This document shows, in pieces, positions 18,055 through 27,400 of a DNA stretch of 64,000 nt. The position numbers and the translations under genes were made by a program. This stretch comes from a bacterium M00.F.Ca.ET.205.01.1.1 (lineage in GTDB: Bacteria; Pseudomonadota; Alphaproteobacteria; Rhizobiales; Rhizobiaceae): assembly GCA_004791255.1 (NCBI GenBank), contig SRUQ01000003.1:334623-398622 (forward strand), in the 5' to 3' direction. Position 1 is the stretch's first letter. Each line of letters begins with the position of its first letter. The notes beneath the pieces were generated by a model. That model was not told where the DNA came from. It saw only the letters and a list, made by a program, of their open reading frames with translations, and made no database searches.

Positions 18055-19119
18055 ATGGCCGACCCATTCCTCTCCATCCAGCACGTTCGCAAATCCTTTG
18101 GCGCGACCACCGTCGTGGAGGATTTCAATCTCGACGTCGAACCGGGTGAATTCGTCTCGTTCCTCGGCCCGTCGGGATGCGGCAAGACGACGGTGCTGCG
18201 CATGGTCGCCGGCTTCGAAGAGCCGAGCGCCGGCAAGATCGTCGTCGCTGGCAAGGACATTACGCGGCTCAAGCCCAACCAGCGCAATGTCGGCATGGTG
18301 TTCCAGGCCTATGCGCTGTTCCCGAACCTGACCGTGGCGCAGAACATCGGCTTCGGCCTGAAGGTCGCAGGCATGCCCAGGGCGGACATCGATGCCCGGG
18401 TCGCCGAGATGCTGGGCATCATCAAGCTGCCGCAGATGGCGGACCGCTATCCCTATCAGCTTTCCGGCGGCCAGCAGCAGCGCATCGCGCTGGCGCGCGC
18501 CATTGCGCCGAAGCCGAAGCTGCTTCTGCTCGACGAACCGCTGTCGGCGCTTGATGCCAAGGTGCGCGTGTCGCTGCGCGAGGAAATCCGTTCCATCCAG
18601 AAGAAGCTCGGCATCACCACCATCTTCGTCACCCATGACCAGGAAGAGGCGCTGTCGATCTCCGACCGCATCGCGGTGATGTATGGCGGCAAGGCCGAGC
18701 AGGTCGGCACGCCGTTCGAGATCTACAACAGGCCGGCGACGAAGTTCGTGGCCAATTTCGTCGGCACGCTCAATGTGCTCGAGGGCACCGTGACCGACGC
18801 CGCTTCAGGTACGGTGCGTGTCAATTCGCAAGAGGTCGCGCTCAAGGGCAAGCTCAACGGTTCCAAGTCCGGCGATACGCTGTCGCTGGCTCTGCGGCCC
18901 GAGGCGATTTCGCTCGGCCGCCAGCCGGGCCGCGACTCCAGCCTTTCGGGCGAGATATCCGAGGTGCATTTCCTCGGCTCGGTGATCCGGGTTCGCGTCG
19001 GCATCGGCGGCAACACGGTGTCGCTCGACACCTTCAACAATTCGGCCACGCCGCCGCCCGCGGTTGGCGAGAAGGCGGAGATTTCCTTCTCGTCGGGCGA
19101 CATGCTGGTCCTTCATTGA
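18055..19119 (+). CDS. ABC transporter ATP-binding protein (PotA-like, with TOBE domain)
   Basis: 354 residues. Walker A GPSGCGKTT is at 38-46, the signature LSGGQ at 136-140 and Walker B LLLLDEP at 156-162; the switch His is in FVTHDQEEA. Residues from about 240 form the C-terminal TOBE-type domain of the CUT1/PotA group. It energises import by the two permeases upstream. A hairpin without a T-run follows 19 nt after its stop. Confidence 0.95.
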   Translation: MADPFLSIQHVRKSFGATTVVEDFNLDVEPGEFVSFLGPSGCGKTTVLRMVAGFEEPSAGKIVVAGKDITRLKPNQRNVGMVFQAYALFPNLTVAQNIGFGLKVAGMPRADIDARVAEMLGIIKLPQMADRYPYQLSGGQQQRIALARAIAPKPKLLLLDEPLSALDAKVRVSLREEIRSIQKKLGITTIFVTHDQEEALSISDRIAVMYGGKAEQVGTPFEIYNRPATKFVANFVGTLNVLEGTVTDAASGTVRVNSQEVALKGKLNGSKSGDTLSLALRPEAISLGRQPGRDSSLSGEISEVHFLGSVIRVRVGIGGNTVSLDTFNNSATPPPAVGEKAEISFSSGDMLVLH

Positions 19120-19137
19120 AGGGTAAGAGCCCAGCGG

Positions 19138-19158
19138 GCGCCGGCCTCATGCCGGCGC
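19138..19158 (+). terminator. hairpin after the ABC transporter operon
   Basis: GCGCCGGC (19138-19145) pairs perfectly with GCCGGCGC (19151-19158), 5-nt loop. No T-run follows, so an intrinsic terminator is possible but not certain. Confidence 0.45.
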
Positions 19159-19428
19159 AATGAAGGCATCGCCGCTCTACCCATAGATCGAAAGCTTTTT
19201 CGCGCAGCCGTCTCTCCTGGGGCAGACTGACGGTCTTGTCGCCGAGCCCTGTCGCCAGGGCTGCGACTTTGAGCGCCTGGCGCGCGCCGGCTGATAAGTT
19301 GGAAACATCCTTCGCCTCGGCCGACCTTGGCCATAGGGATCGTCGAGGACCATATGGCCCTCGAGCAGCATCTGGCTATTGCCGACGCGGCGCACGAAGG
19401 GCGATTCGTACGGGCCGATGAGGATCAT
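19159..19428 (-). pseudogene. degraded glutathione S-transferase
   Basis: Fragments of one GST are spread over two frames. From the ATG at 19428 the N-terminal thioredoxin-fold start MILIGPYESPFVRRVG is clear, then about 30 residues seem deleted and a LLEGHMVLDDPYGQ segment corresponds to the usual ESHAILDYLDE region. The frame then shifts: in another frame RQALKVAALATGLGDKTVSL and EKAFDLWVERR match the first helices of the C-terminal domain. The last ~100 residues of a normal ~200-residue protein are missing; the ABC operon hairpin lies where they should be. Family matches are from memory of the GST consensus, not from an alignment. Confidence 0.75.
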
Positions 19429-19553
19429 GCCGGCCCGGTAGGCCAGCAGGCAAGTTCCGCGACTTCTGCCAGGGGGCTTGAGTTCGATGGCCAATCGACC
19501 GCATCCTTCAACACTATTCGCGCCGGCAATCCCGTTTCACGGACATAAAGCCC

Positions 19554-21107
19554 ATGGCTCTTTTCGAACTCACCCTTGTCCTGCTTTTGACCGCCGTCGC
19601 GCTGACGGCGCTGTCGCGGCGACTGGAGATTCCCTATCCGTCGCTGTTGGCCCTGGCCGGGGTCGCGATCGCCTTCGTGCCGGGCGCACCGACCATCGAG
19701 ATCGACCCTGAACTGGCGCTGGCGCTGTTCATCGCGCCGGTGCTGCTCGATGCTGCCTATGACACCTCGCTGCGTGACCTGAAGCGCTACCGGCTGTCGC
19801 TGGTGCTGCTGGCGCTCGGTGCCGTTATCTTCACCACTGTCGTCGTTGCCTTCGTCGGCTGGAAAATGGCGGGTCTGCCGATCGCGGCGGCGATCGCGCT
19901 CGGCGCCATCGTTGCCCCGCCGGACGCGGTGGCGGCGAGCGCCGTGCTTGGCCAGTTCAAGGTGCCGCACCGCCTCACTGCCATCCTGCAAGGCGAGAGC
20001 CTGCTCAACGACGCCACAGCACTGCTGATCTATCGGATCGCGGTTTCGGCCGCCATCGGTTCGGTGCTGCTGAAGGACGCGGTGCCGGTCATCCTCCTGT
20101 CGACGATCGGCAGCGTTGTCGCCGGCTATGTGTTCGGCCGCTTCTCGCTATTGACGCTGACGCGCATCGAGGATGCGGCAAGCAGCACCGTGGTGCAGTT
20201 CGCCGGGACCTTCGCCGTCTGGATCATCGCCGACAAACTCGGCCTTTCAGCCATCATCACCATCGTCGTCTATGCCATCACGATTGCGCGCCGGGCGCCA
20301 CGCCGGATGTCGGCCAGACGGCGCGTCAGCACCTATTCCGTCTGGGAATCGGCGGTCTTCGTGCTCAACGTGCTCGCCTTCGTGTTGATGGGCCTGCAGG
20401 CACGGTCGATCGTCGGCCGGCTTTCCGGCGACGGGCAAGGCGACGCCTTTCTCTTCGCCGCAACGGTGCTGGCCGTCGTCATCGTGGCGCGCCTCGCCTG
20501 GGTGCTGGGTTATGTCGCTGTCATAAAACGGTTTGCCGACTTCAGCAGCGAGGAGCGAAGGCGAGATGCACCGACGTTTCGCGGCGCCGTGCTCGTCGGC
20601 TGGTGCGGCATGCGGGGGCTGGTGACGCTGGTGGTGGCCATTGCGCTGCCCGCCAATTTCCCTGGCCGCGACCCGATCGTGCTCGCCGCCTTCGCGGTGG
20701 TTCTCGGCACGCTGGTGCTGCAAGGCATGAGCTTGAAGCCGCTGCTGCGTCTGCTCAACTTCGAACAGGATACGACGATAGACCGCGAGGTGGCCCAGGC
20801 CAGGGTTGCCGTGATGCAGGCGGCCCTTGACGTGTTGAGCCGCAAGACGTCGGCCGCGGCGGCCGTCGTGCGCGAGCAGTATGAGGCTCAGCGCGTGATC
20901 GCGGAAAATCCGGAGGATGCACAGGCGGCAACCGAATATGACCGGCTGCGCCTCTACGCCATCAACCGCCAGCGCGACACGCTGGAGGAATTGCGCCGCG
21001 ACGGCACGATCGGCGACGAGGCGTATCACCGGCTGGAGGAAGAGATCGACTGGTCGGAACTGGCGGCGTCGCCAGCCGGGCGGTTCCAGCCGCTGACGAC
21101 CGACTAA
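19554..21107 (+). CDS. Na+/H+ antiporter, CPA1 family
   Basis: 517 residues: about 12 membrane helices followed by a cytoplasmic tail of about 110 residues with a likely coiled-coil (EYDRLRLYAINRQRDTLEELRR). The conserved transport motifs APPDAVAAS and GESLLNDATALL, with the ion-binding Asp pair typical of CPA1 exchangers, are visible near residues 120-160. It exchanges Na+ or K+ for H+ at the inner membrane. It stands alone; no partner genes flank it. Confidence 0.92.
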   Translation: MALFELTLVLLLTAVALTALSRRLEIPYPSLLALAGVAIAFVPGAPTIEIDPELALALFIAPVLLDAAYDTSLRDLKRYRLSLVLLALGAVIFTTVVVAFVGWKMAGLPIAAAIALGAIVAPPDAVAASAVLGQFKVPHRLTAILQGESLLNDATALLIYRIAVSAAIGSVLLKDAVPVILLSTIGSVVAGYVFGRFSLLTLTRIEDAASSTVVQFAGTFAVWIIADKLGLSAIITIVVYAITIARRAPRRMSARRRVSTYSVWESAVFVLNVLAFVLMGLQARSIVGRLSGDGQGDAFLFAATVLAVVIVARLAWVLGYVAVIKRFADFSSEERRRDAPTFRGAVLVGWCGMRGLVTLVVAIALPANFPGRDPIVLAAFAVVLGTLVLQGMSLKPLLRLLNFEQDTTIDREVAQARVAVMQAALDVLSRKTSAAAAVVREQYEAQRVIAENPEDAQAATEYDRLRLYAINRQRDTLEELRRDGTIGDEAYHRLEEEIDWSELAASPAGRFQPLTTD

Positions 21108-21202
21108 AGCAGCTTCTGGCCCAAGCCGCCCCCATTTGCCTGCACATTGCAACCAACTTGCCGAACCGCTACTGCCAACGTTGAAATTGAGCCGATTAAT
21201 CA

Positions 21203-22111
21203 ATGAAGCTGGTCAGCTACAACATCCAGTACGGGTTCGGCGGCGACGGCCGCTACGATCTTTCGCGCGCCGCGCGCGTCGTTGCCGGCGCCGACATCAT
21301 CGCACTGCAGGAGGTCGAGCGGCACTGGCAGCGCAGCAATTTCGACGACCAGCCCGAGATCCTCTCCGGCCTGCTGCCTGACTATCACTGGGTCTACGGG
21401 CCGGCTTTCGACATGGATGCCAGTGAGCGGCGCGACGGCCGTCTGGTCAACCGGCGCCGGCAGTTCGGCACCATGGTGCTGTCGAAGCTGCCGATCGTCT
21501 GGTCGCGGCTGCATGCGCTGCCGATGCGCCGCACCTTGCGGCCGCTCAACACGCGCAATGCGGCACTCGAATGCATGATCCGCACGCCGGCCGGGCCGGT
21601 GCGGGTGCTGTCGCTGCATCTCGCCCACATCGCGGCCGAAGAGCGGCTGGAGCAGATCGACTATCTCCTGGCCGAGCATCGCCGCGCGCCTTCCGAAGGC
21701 GGTCCGTGGAGCGGCATCGATGACGAGCCCTCGCGCAACTGGACCAGTGGCGAAGCCGAGCCGGAAAATCCGCTGGCGGCGATCTGGATGGGCGATTTCA
21801 ACATGGAGTCGGGCAGCGCCGAATACCGCCGCATCGTCGGCAGCACGCCCTATCATCGCGGGGCAGCCTATCTCGACGGCTTCGTCGACGCGGCCGCCAT
21901 CGCCAGCGAGCCGGCCGCGGATTTCCATACGCATGTGAAGATCATCGACGGCAAGGTGGCAAACCGCCGGCTCGACCATTGCTTCGTCGGCGGCATGTTC
22001 GCCGGGCGTGTACGCTCGGTCGGGTCAGATATCGGCGAGGTGGCGTCCGATCACTTCCCGGTGCGGGTCGAGATCGATCTCGAGACGCCCTTCACCTTGG
22101 GAGGCCGGTGA
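21203..22111 (+). CDS. endonuclease/exonuclease/phosphatase-family hydrolase
   Basis: 302 residues of the EEP (DNase I-like) fold. VSYNIQYGFGGDGR (Asn of the active site), IIALQEVE (metal-binding Glu), WMGDFNMESGS (Asp/Asn) and SDHFPVRVEI (Asp-His pair) occur in order, so the catalytic set is complete. No signal peptide. Members cleave phosphodiesters of nucleic acids, sphingomyelin or inositol phosphates; the target here is not shown. It is 7 nt before the DMT transporter gene, suggesting co-expression. Confidence 0.9.
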   Translation: MKLVSYNIQYGFGGDGRYDLSRAARVVAGADIIALQEVERHWQRSNFDDQPEILSGLLPDYHWVYGPAFDMDASERRDGRLVNRRRQFGTMVLSKLPIVWSRLHALPMRRTLRPLNTRNAALECMIRTPAGPVRVLSLHLAHIAAEERLEQIDYLLAEHRRAPSEGGPWSGIDDEPSRNWTSGEAEPENPLAAIWMGDFNMESGSAEYRRIVGSTPYHRGAAYLDGFVDAAAIASEPAADFHTHVKIIDGKVANRRLDHCFVGGMFAGRVRSVGSDIGEVASDHFPVRVEIDLETPFTLGGR

Positions 22112-22118
22112 GCCTGAA

Positions 22119-22964
22119 ATGACGCTTTTCGTCTTCTTCGCGGTGCTTGCCGCTGCCGCCATGCACGCGATCTGGAACGCGCTGGTCAAGGTGCATCTCG
22201 ACCGCTTCCTGTCGATCACGCTGATGACGCTCGGCATGGGTTTTGCCGCGCTGCTGGTGCTGCCTTTCGTCGAGGTGCCGAAGGCGGAGGTGTGGCCTTT
22301 CATCATCGCTTCGGTGGTCTTTCACATGGGCTACCGCACCTTCCTCATCGGCGCCTACCAGGCCGGCGATTTCGCCCAGACTTATCCGCTGGCGCGTGGC
22401 ACGGCGCCGCTGCTGGCGGCGCTCGGCGGCATCGTGGTGGTCCAGGAAGTGCCGGCGCCGTTCGCCATTCTCGGCATCCTTTTGTTGTCGGCGGGCACGC
22501 TGGTGATGTCGTTCCGTGGCGGCGCGCATCTGGAGAAGCTCAACCTGCGCGCCGTGGGCTTCGCACTAGGCACATCGATCTTCATCGCCAGCTACACGCT
22601 TTCGGATGGCAGCGGCGCGCGGCTGGCGACAACGGCGCAGAGCTATGCCGCCTGGCTGTTCGTCTGCGATGCGGCATGGGCGCTGCTGCTGTGCGTGATG
22701 TTCCGCGGGCCGCGGTCGCTGCCTGTCCTGGCGCGCGACTGGAAGGCGGGGCTGTTCACCGGCGTGCTCAGCGGCGCCGCCTACTGGATCGTGATGTGGG
22801 CGATGACCAAGGCGCCGATCGCCTCGGTGGCGTCGCTGCGCGAGACCTCGATCCTGTTTGCCATGATGATCTCGGTCTTCGCGCTCGGCGAGAAGATGAC
22901 GGGCTGGCGCGGCGCCGCCGCGCTCAGCATCGTCGCCGGCGTCGTCGCGCTGCGGCTTGGGTAG
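22119..22964 (+). CDS. DMT-superfamily transporter (EamA type)
   Basis: 281 residues, ten predicted helices formed by two EamA repeats; the first repeat opens with AMHAIWNALVK and the second ends with SLRETSILFAMMISV, both usual for the family. The gene starts 7 nt after the EEP hydrolase gene. EamA proteins export or import small metabolites. The substrate is unknown. The 120 nt after the stop contain no gene I can support. Confidence 0.9.
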   Translation: MTLFVFFAVLAAAAMHAIWNALVKVHLDRFLSITLMTLGMGFAALLVLPFVEVPKAEVWPFIIASVVFHMGYRTFLIGAYQAGDFAQTYPLARGTAPLLAALGGIVVVQEVPAPFAILGILLLSAGTLVMSFRGGAHLEKLNLRAVGFALGTSIFIASYTLSDGSGARLATTAQSYAAWLFVCDAAWALLLCVMFRGPRSLPVLARDWKAGLFTGVLSGAAYWIVMWAMTKAPIASVASLRETSILFAMMISVFALGEKMTGWRGAAALSIVAGVVALRLG

Positions 22965-23085
22965 CTGCCGTCAACCGAGCACCCGTCATCACCTGGCCGC
23001 GCCGTCCCGGACTGAAGCGGATGACGACGATGATGCAGACGGCGATCACGCCGGCGAACAGCGCCAGTAGCCGTAGCTGCCGGGC

Positions 23086-23403
23086 TCACTTTTTCATAAG
23101 CTCGAGATCGAAGACCATCAATCCATCCGTTCCGCCTTCCAGGGCGCCGACGAGCCGCGCGCCGGCGCGCTGGTGCGCCTCGTGCACCAGATACGCATCG
23201 CGCGCCGCTGCATCGCGAAAATCGATGGTGAACCCATGGCTGAAGCCGCGTGCGAACGGCTCCGGACTGACATTGGCGCTGAACTGAACGGTGTCCATGC
23301 CGTCGATGACCTGCCGCAGCGCCTCGAGGTCGGCGTGGATCGCTTTGCGTTCGCCATCGGGAACATCGCTGCGAAACCTGACGAAAACACAGTGGCGGAT
23401 CAT
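23086..23403 (-). CDS. Dabb (stress-responsive A/B barrel) domain protein
   Basis: 105 residues forming a single ferredoxin-like Dabb domain: MIRHCVFVRFR at the start with the conserved His, and HGFTIDFRDAAARDAYLVHEAHQ in the middle. Such proteins dimerise into a barrel; some act in aromatic polyketide or olivetol-type cyclisation, most are uncharacterised. It follows the GMC oxidoreductase gene by 10 nt on the same strand and is the last gene of the long minus-strand operon. A role in that pathway is possible. Confidence 0.85.
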   Translation of the reverse strand: MIRHCVFVRFRSDVPDGERKAIHADLEALRQVIDGMDTVQFSANVSPEPFARGFSHGFTIDFRDAAARDAYLVHEAHQRAGARLVGALEGGTDGLMVFDLELMKK

Positions 23404-23413
23404 CTTCTTGCTC

Positions 23414-25054
23414 CTAGGCGGCCCGATTTCCAGAAAATACTGTCGGCGGCAGCGGCTCGCGGCCGAGAATGAGGTCGGCACCTTTTTCGCCGACCATGAT
23501 GGTTGGCGCATTGGTGTTGGAAGAGGGGACGCGCGGCATGACCGATGCATCGCAGACCCGCAGGCCCTCTATGCCGCGCAGCCTGAGGTCGGCTGTCACC
23601 ACCGCCATCTCGTCATGGCCCATGCGGCAGGTGCCGACCGGATGGTGGTCCGTCTTGGAGGTGCGGCAGGCATAGTCGATCAGCTCGTCGTCGCTGGCGA
23701 GCGAGGGGCCGGGCAGCACTTCGCGCAGCACGTAAGGGGCAAGCGCTTTCTGCCGCATGATCTCGCGCGCCAGCCGCAACCCCTTGAGCGACATGGCGCG
23801 GTCATAGGGGTCGGACCAGTAGTTCGGGTCGATGAGCGGATGGTCGGCCGGGTCGCCGCTCTTCAGCCGCACCGTGCCGCGCGAGCGTGGCCGCAGGAAG
23901 GCCGAGTTCAAAGTGACGCCGGGGTTTTTCAGCTTCTCGACGCCGGCCTCGATGCCGGAGCCCAGGCCGAGATGGAACTGGATGTCGGGCGAAGCGGCGG
24001 TCGGGTCGGCGTACCAGAAGCCGCCTGTCTCGAACAGGCTGGAGGCGACCGGCCCCTTCTTCAACAGCAGATACTGCAGGCCTGCCCAGGCCGTGCGGTG
24101 CAGCTTGGCATAATTGTCGTAGGTGTGGTCGCCGGTGCATTCGGCGATGACGAAGAGGTCGAGATGATCCTGCATGTTGGAGCCGACGCCGGGCAGGTCG
24201 TGGACCGGCGCCACGCCGACCGACTTCAGGTGATCGGCCGGGCCGATGCCAGACTGCATCAACAGCTTCGGCGAGCCGATGGAGCCTGATGAGACGATCA
24301 CCTCGCGCTCGGCGCGCAGGATCTTCTTCTCGCCGCCCGGCCTGTCGACGACTTCGACACCGATGGCGCGGCCTTTCTCGACGACGATGCGTGTGACCAG
24401 CACGTCGGTCCTGACGGTAAGGTTCTTGCGGGCGCGGATCGGCTTCAAATAGGCGACCGAGGCGGAGGAGCGCCGCGCGTCCTTCTGGGTGAGCTGGTAA
24501 TAGCCGACGCCTTCTTGGGCAGCGCCGTTGAAATCCGGATTGAAGGGAATGCCCATCTCCTGGCCGGCGCGGAAATAGGCCTCGCAGATCGGCAGCGGCG
24601 AGATCGGGTTGGAGACGCCGAGCGGGCCCTGGTCGCCGTGAAAATCATTGGCGAAGCGCTGGTTGTTCTCGGCGCGCTTGAAATAGGGCAGCACGTCGCG
24701 GTAGCCCCAGCCGGCCAGGCCTTCCTCCTTCTCCCAGGCGTCATAGTCGCGCGCATTGCCGCGCGTGTAGATCTGGGCGTTGATGGAGGAGCCGCCGCCG
24801 ACCACCTTGGCCTGCGTGTACCAGAAGACGCGGTCGTTCATGTGCTTCTGCGGCACCGTCGACCAGCCCCAGGAGGCAATGCCTTTGGTCATTTTGGCGA
24901 AACCGGCCGGCATGTGGATCAGCGGATGCCAGTCCTTGCCGCCGGCCTCGAGCAGCAGCACCGAATTGCCGGGGTCTTCGCTCAGCCGGTTGGCCAGAAC
25001 GCAGCCGGCCGGACCGGCGCCCACGATGATGTAGTCGGTCATTGTCTCATCCAT
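23414..25054 (-). CDS. GMC-family FAD oxidoreductase (choline/alcohol dehydrogenase-like)
   Basis: 546 residues. The FAD motif GAGPAG is at about 12-17, the second GMC signature GGSSSINAQIYTRG near 87-100 and the catalytic His lies in DHHPVGTCRMG near residue 470; SNTNAPTIMVGEKGADLI ends the protein. Its ATG directly follows the SDR stop (TGAATG), so translation is coupled; an ATG at 25042 is an alternative start. Family members oxidise primary or sugar alcohols and pass electrons to the respiratory chain. In this operon it probably acts on the imported compound. Confidence 0.92.
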   Translation of the reverse strand: MDETMTDYIIVGAGPAGCVLANRLSEDPGNSVLLLEAGGKDWHPLIHMPAGFAKMTKGIASWGWSTVPQKHMNDRVFWYTQAKVVGGGSSINAQIYTRGNARDYDAWEKEEGLAGWGYRDVLPYFKRAENNQRFANDFHGDQGPLGVSNPISPLPICEAYFRAGQEMGIPFNPDFNGAAQEGVGYYQLTQKDARRSSASVAYLKPIRARKNLTVRTDVLVTRIVVEKGRAIGVEVVDRPGGEKKILRAEREVIVSSGSIGSPKLLMQSGIGPADHLKSVGVAPVHDLPGVGSNMQDHLDLFVIAECTGDHTYDNYAKLHRTAWAGLQYLLLKKGPVASSLFETGGFWYADPTAASPDIQFHLGLGSGIEAGVEKLKNPGVTLNSAFLRPRSRGTVRLKSGDPADHPLIDPNYWSDPYDRAMSLKGLRLAREIMRQKALAPYVLREVLPGPSLASDDELIDYACRTSKTDHHPVGTCRMGHDEMAVVTADLRLRGIEGLRVCDASVMPRVPSSNTNAPTIMVGEKGADLILGREPLPPTVFSGNRAA

Positions 25055-25816
25055 TCACAGCCGCGGCACCGAGAGCGCGCCGTCGACATTGATGATCGAA
25101 CCTGTCGAAAAGCCGAGCTTGCCGGCGGCGAGTGTCGCCACCACCGCGCCGATGTCGGTTGCCTCGCCCCAGCGCTTTGCCGGCACCAGGCCGCCGTCGA
25201 TCAACGCATCGTATTTGGCTGACACACCTGCCGTCATGTCGGTGCGGATGATGCCCGGCCGGACCTCGAACACGCCGATCTGTTCGGGAGCGAGCCGCAG
25301 CGCAAGGGTCTTCACCCACATGGAAAGGCCGGCCTTCGACACGCAATATTCGGAGCGTTCAGGCGACGCCATTTCGGCGCTGACCGAGGTGATGGTGATG
25401 ATCGACCTGGCATGATCGCCCGGCGCGGCGATCATCGCCTTGGCGACGGCCTGGCTGAGAAACACGGTGCCGCGCAGGTTGATGCCCAGCGCGCGGTCGA
25501 AATTCTCCGGCCTCAGCTCCAGCAGGTCGCCACGCAGCATGGCGCCGACGCCGGCATTGTTGACCAGACAGTCGATGCGGCCGAAGGCGCGCATGGCCGT
25601 ATCGACGAGGGCTGCGTGAGCGTCGAGATCGGAGATGTCGCAGCTGACGTAGGCGAACTTCGCGCCGCGCGCCGTGACGTTCTGGGCGAGCCCATCGACG
25701 GGTTTGTCGGCAAGATCGGCGACCAGGATGTCGAATCCAGCATCGGCCAACGCCTCGGCACAGGCCAGCCCGATGCCGCGCGCGCCGCCGGTGACGATGG
25801 CGACCGGCCGCGTCAT
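25055..25816 (-). CDS. short-chain dehydrogenase/reductase
   Basis: 253 residues with TGGARGIG near 9-16, an Asp after beta-2 (LVADLAD) suggesting NAD preference, NNAGVG, Ser in TSVSAEM and YCVSK as the catalytic Y-x3-K. It overlaps the GMC gene upstream by 4 nt (ATGA) and abuts the GMC gene downstream, so the three oxidoreductases are made in equal register. A sugar or polyol dehydrogenase is likely. Confidence 0.92.
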   Translation of the reverse strand: MTRPVAIVTGGARGIGLACAEALADAGFDILVADLADKPVDGLAQNVTARGAKFAYVSCDISDLDAHAALVDTAMRAFGRIDCLVNNAGVGAMLRGDLLELRPENFDRALGINLRGTVFLSQAVAKAMIAAPGDHARSIITITSVSAEMASPERSEYCVSKAGLSMWVKTLALRLAPEQIGVFEVRPGIIRTDMTAGVSAKYDALIDGGLVPAKRWGEATDIGAVVATLAAGKLGFSTGSIINVDGALSVPRL

Positions 25817-27330
25817 GCCGCCAGCTCCGTCTTGCGGATATGTTCGGCAACGCGCAGCGCCTGTGCGGCGATCGACAGCGCCGGATTGACGGCGGCCGAG
25901 TTCGGCAGGAAACCGGCGTCGACGACGAACAGGTTCTGGTGGTCGAAGGCGCGGCAGAACGGGTCGAGCGGCGATGTCGCCGGATCGTCGCCCATCTTGA
26001 CCGTGCCGCACTGGTGCGACGGGGTGCGCTTGTCGAAGGGGCGCGACAGCACCAGGGGATAGCCGCAGGCGCGGAAGTGCTCGCGCATCACCTTGGTCAG
26101 CCCGTCGAGCGACTGCATGTTGGAGCGCCGCCACTGCATGACGATGTCCTTGCCGTCGACCATGATGCGGCTTTCGGGATCGGGCAGGTCCTCGCACATC
26201 AGGTACCAGTCGACGGCATGGCCGGCCATGTAATCGAGCGCGAATTTCGGCACTGATTTCACATTCGCCTTCAGCATGTTGCCGTCGATCTTGCCGAGCA
26301 GTTGGACGTTGCCGAGCGGTTTGCCGCCTTTGCCGTCGGAGAGATAGTAGTCGTTCAGCATCAGCGTCTTCTGGTAGACGGAATCGTTTCTGCGGCGCGG
26401 ATCGATCGCCAGCATGGCGCTGGAATTGTGGTTCATGAAATTGCGGCCGACCTGGTCCGAGCGGTTGGCAAGGCCCTTGCCGCCTCCCTTGCCGTTGGCG
26501 GGCGAGGGCGAGCGCAGCAGGATGACGGCGGAGTTGACCGCGCCGGCAGACAGGATCACCAGCTTCGGCGACAGTTTCTTTGCCTCGCCATTCTGCCGGT
26601 AGTGGATGGTCGATATGGTCTTGCCGTCGGGCGATGTCTCGAGATACTCGACATAACAGCCGGTTTCGAGCCGGATGTTCTCGTCTTTGAGCGCCGCCGC
26701 CAGCGGTGCCGTCTGGGCGTCCATCTTGCCCTGACCGGTGTTGGGAAACGCGTCCCAGCCGGTTCGGCCCTCCTTCAGCCAGGTCTCGATGTCGACGCCG
26801 AGCGGCAGGGAGGCGGGATGCAGGCCGAGCCCCTTGAGTTCGGCGCGGGCGCGCGCGATCGGCGCCTCGTCGGGCACCGGCTTGTAGGCATAGGGGATCG
26901 AGTGGAACGGCTCGGTCGGGTCTTCACCCAGCGTACCGCGCACGCGAAACAGTTGCTCCGCCTTCGAATACCAGGGCTCGAATTCCTCGTAGGAAAACGG
27001 CCAGGCGGGCGACACCCCGCCAAAGTGCTCCATGGCGGAAAAGTCTTCCTTGCGGTAGCGGATCAGCACCGCGCCGAAGAATTTCGAATTGCCGCCGACA
27101 TAGTAGTAATTGCCGGGGTTGAATGCAGTCCCGTCGGCCTCGCGCCACATCTCCTTTGGCCGATAATGACCGTCGACGAAGATAGAGCGGGTGTCGCGGG
27201 CATGCGGTGTCGCCGGCAAGGGCTCGCCGCGCTCCAGGATCAGGATCGAGGCGCCGCTGCCGGCCAGACCGGAGGCGATCGTGGCGCCGCCGATGCCGGA
27301 GCCGATGATGACGATATCCGGGTTTGTCAT
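25813..27330 (-). CDS. GMC-family FAD oxidoreductase, sugar/gluconate dehydrogenase-like
   Basis: 505 residues. FAD motif GSGIGGAT at about 11-18, GGNSKFFGAVLIRYR near 79-93, and near the C-terminus SHQCGTVKMG plus the His/Asn pair in SAAVNPALSI. This resembles the large subunit of membrane FAD sugar 3- or 2-dehydrogenases more than choline dehydrogenase. No small (TAT) subunit or cytochrome partner is next to it. It follows the ABC ATPase gene after an unusual nested palindrome. Confidence 0.9.
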   Translation of the reverse strand: MTNPDIVIIGSGIGGATIASGLAGSGASILILERGEPLPATPHARDTRSIFVDGHYRPKEMWREADGTAFNPGNYYYVGGNSKFFGAVLIRYRKEDFSAMEHFGGVSPAWPFSYEEFEPWYSKAEQLFRVRGTLGEDPTEPFHSIPYAYKPVPDEAPIARARAELKGLGLHPASLPLGVDIETWLKEGRTGWDAFPNTGQGKMDAQTAPLAAALKDENIRLETGCYVEYLETSPDGKTISTIHYRQNGEAKKLSPKLVILSAGAVNSAVILLRSPSPANGKGGGKGLANRSDQVGRNFMNHNSSAMLAIDPRRRNDSVYQKTLMLNDYYLSDGKGGKPLGNVQLLGKIDGNMLKANVKSVPKFALDYMAGHAVDWYLMCEDLPDPESRIMVDGKDIVMQWRRSNMQSLDGLTKVMREHFRACGYPLVLSRPFDKRTPSHQCGTVKMGDDPATSPLDPFCRAFDHQNLFVVDAGFLPNSAAVNPALSIAAQALRVAEHIRKTELAA

Positions 27331-27334
27331 AGTC

Positions 27335-27400
27335 TAAAGGTCTTTGTTTTGATGCATGTCGGCGCCCCGGCACCGGGGCCACTTTGGGCGACATGCATCA
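27335..27400. repeat. nested palindrome (RIME-like element), copy 2
   Basis: An outer 12-bp inverted repeat, TGATGCATGTCG (27350-27361) with 27389-27400, encloses a smaller one, CCCCGG (27365-27370) with CCGGGG (27373-27378). One outer arm contains the stop codon of the ATPase gene. The core TTTGTTTTGATGCA resembles TTGTTTTGACGCA in the copy at 60.3 kb. In the operon it would be transcribed as a stable hairpin between the ATPase and GMC genes. Confidence 0.65.

Noticed and set aside
22965..23085. Membrane-like peptide (LLALFAGVIAVCIIVVIRF) on the minus strand after the Dabb gene
   Set aside because: In frame after the Dabb stop but without its own start codon; could be a remnant, but nothing supports a gene.
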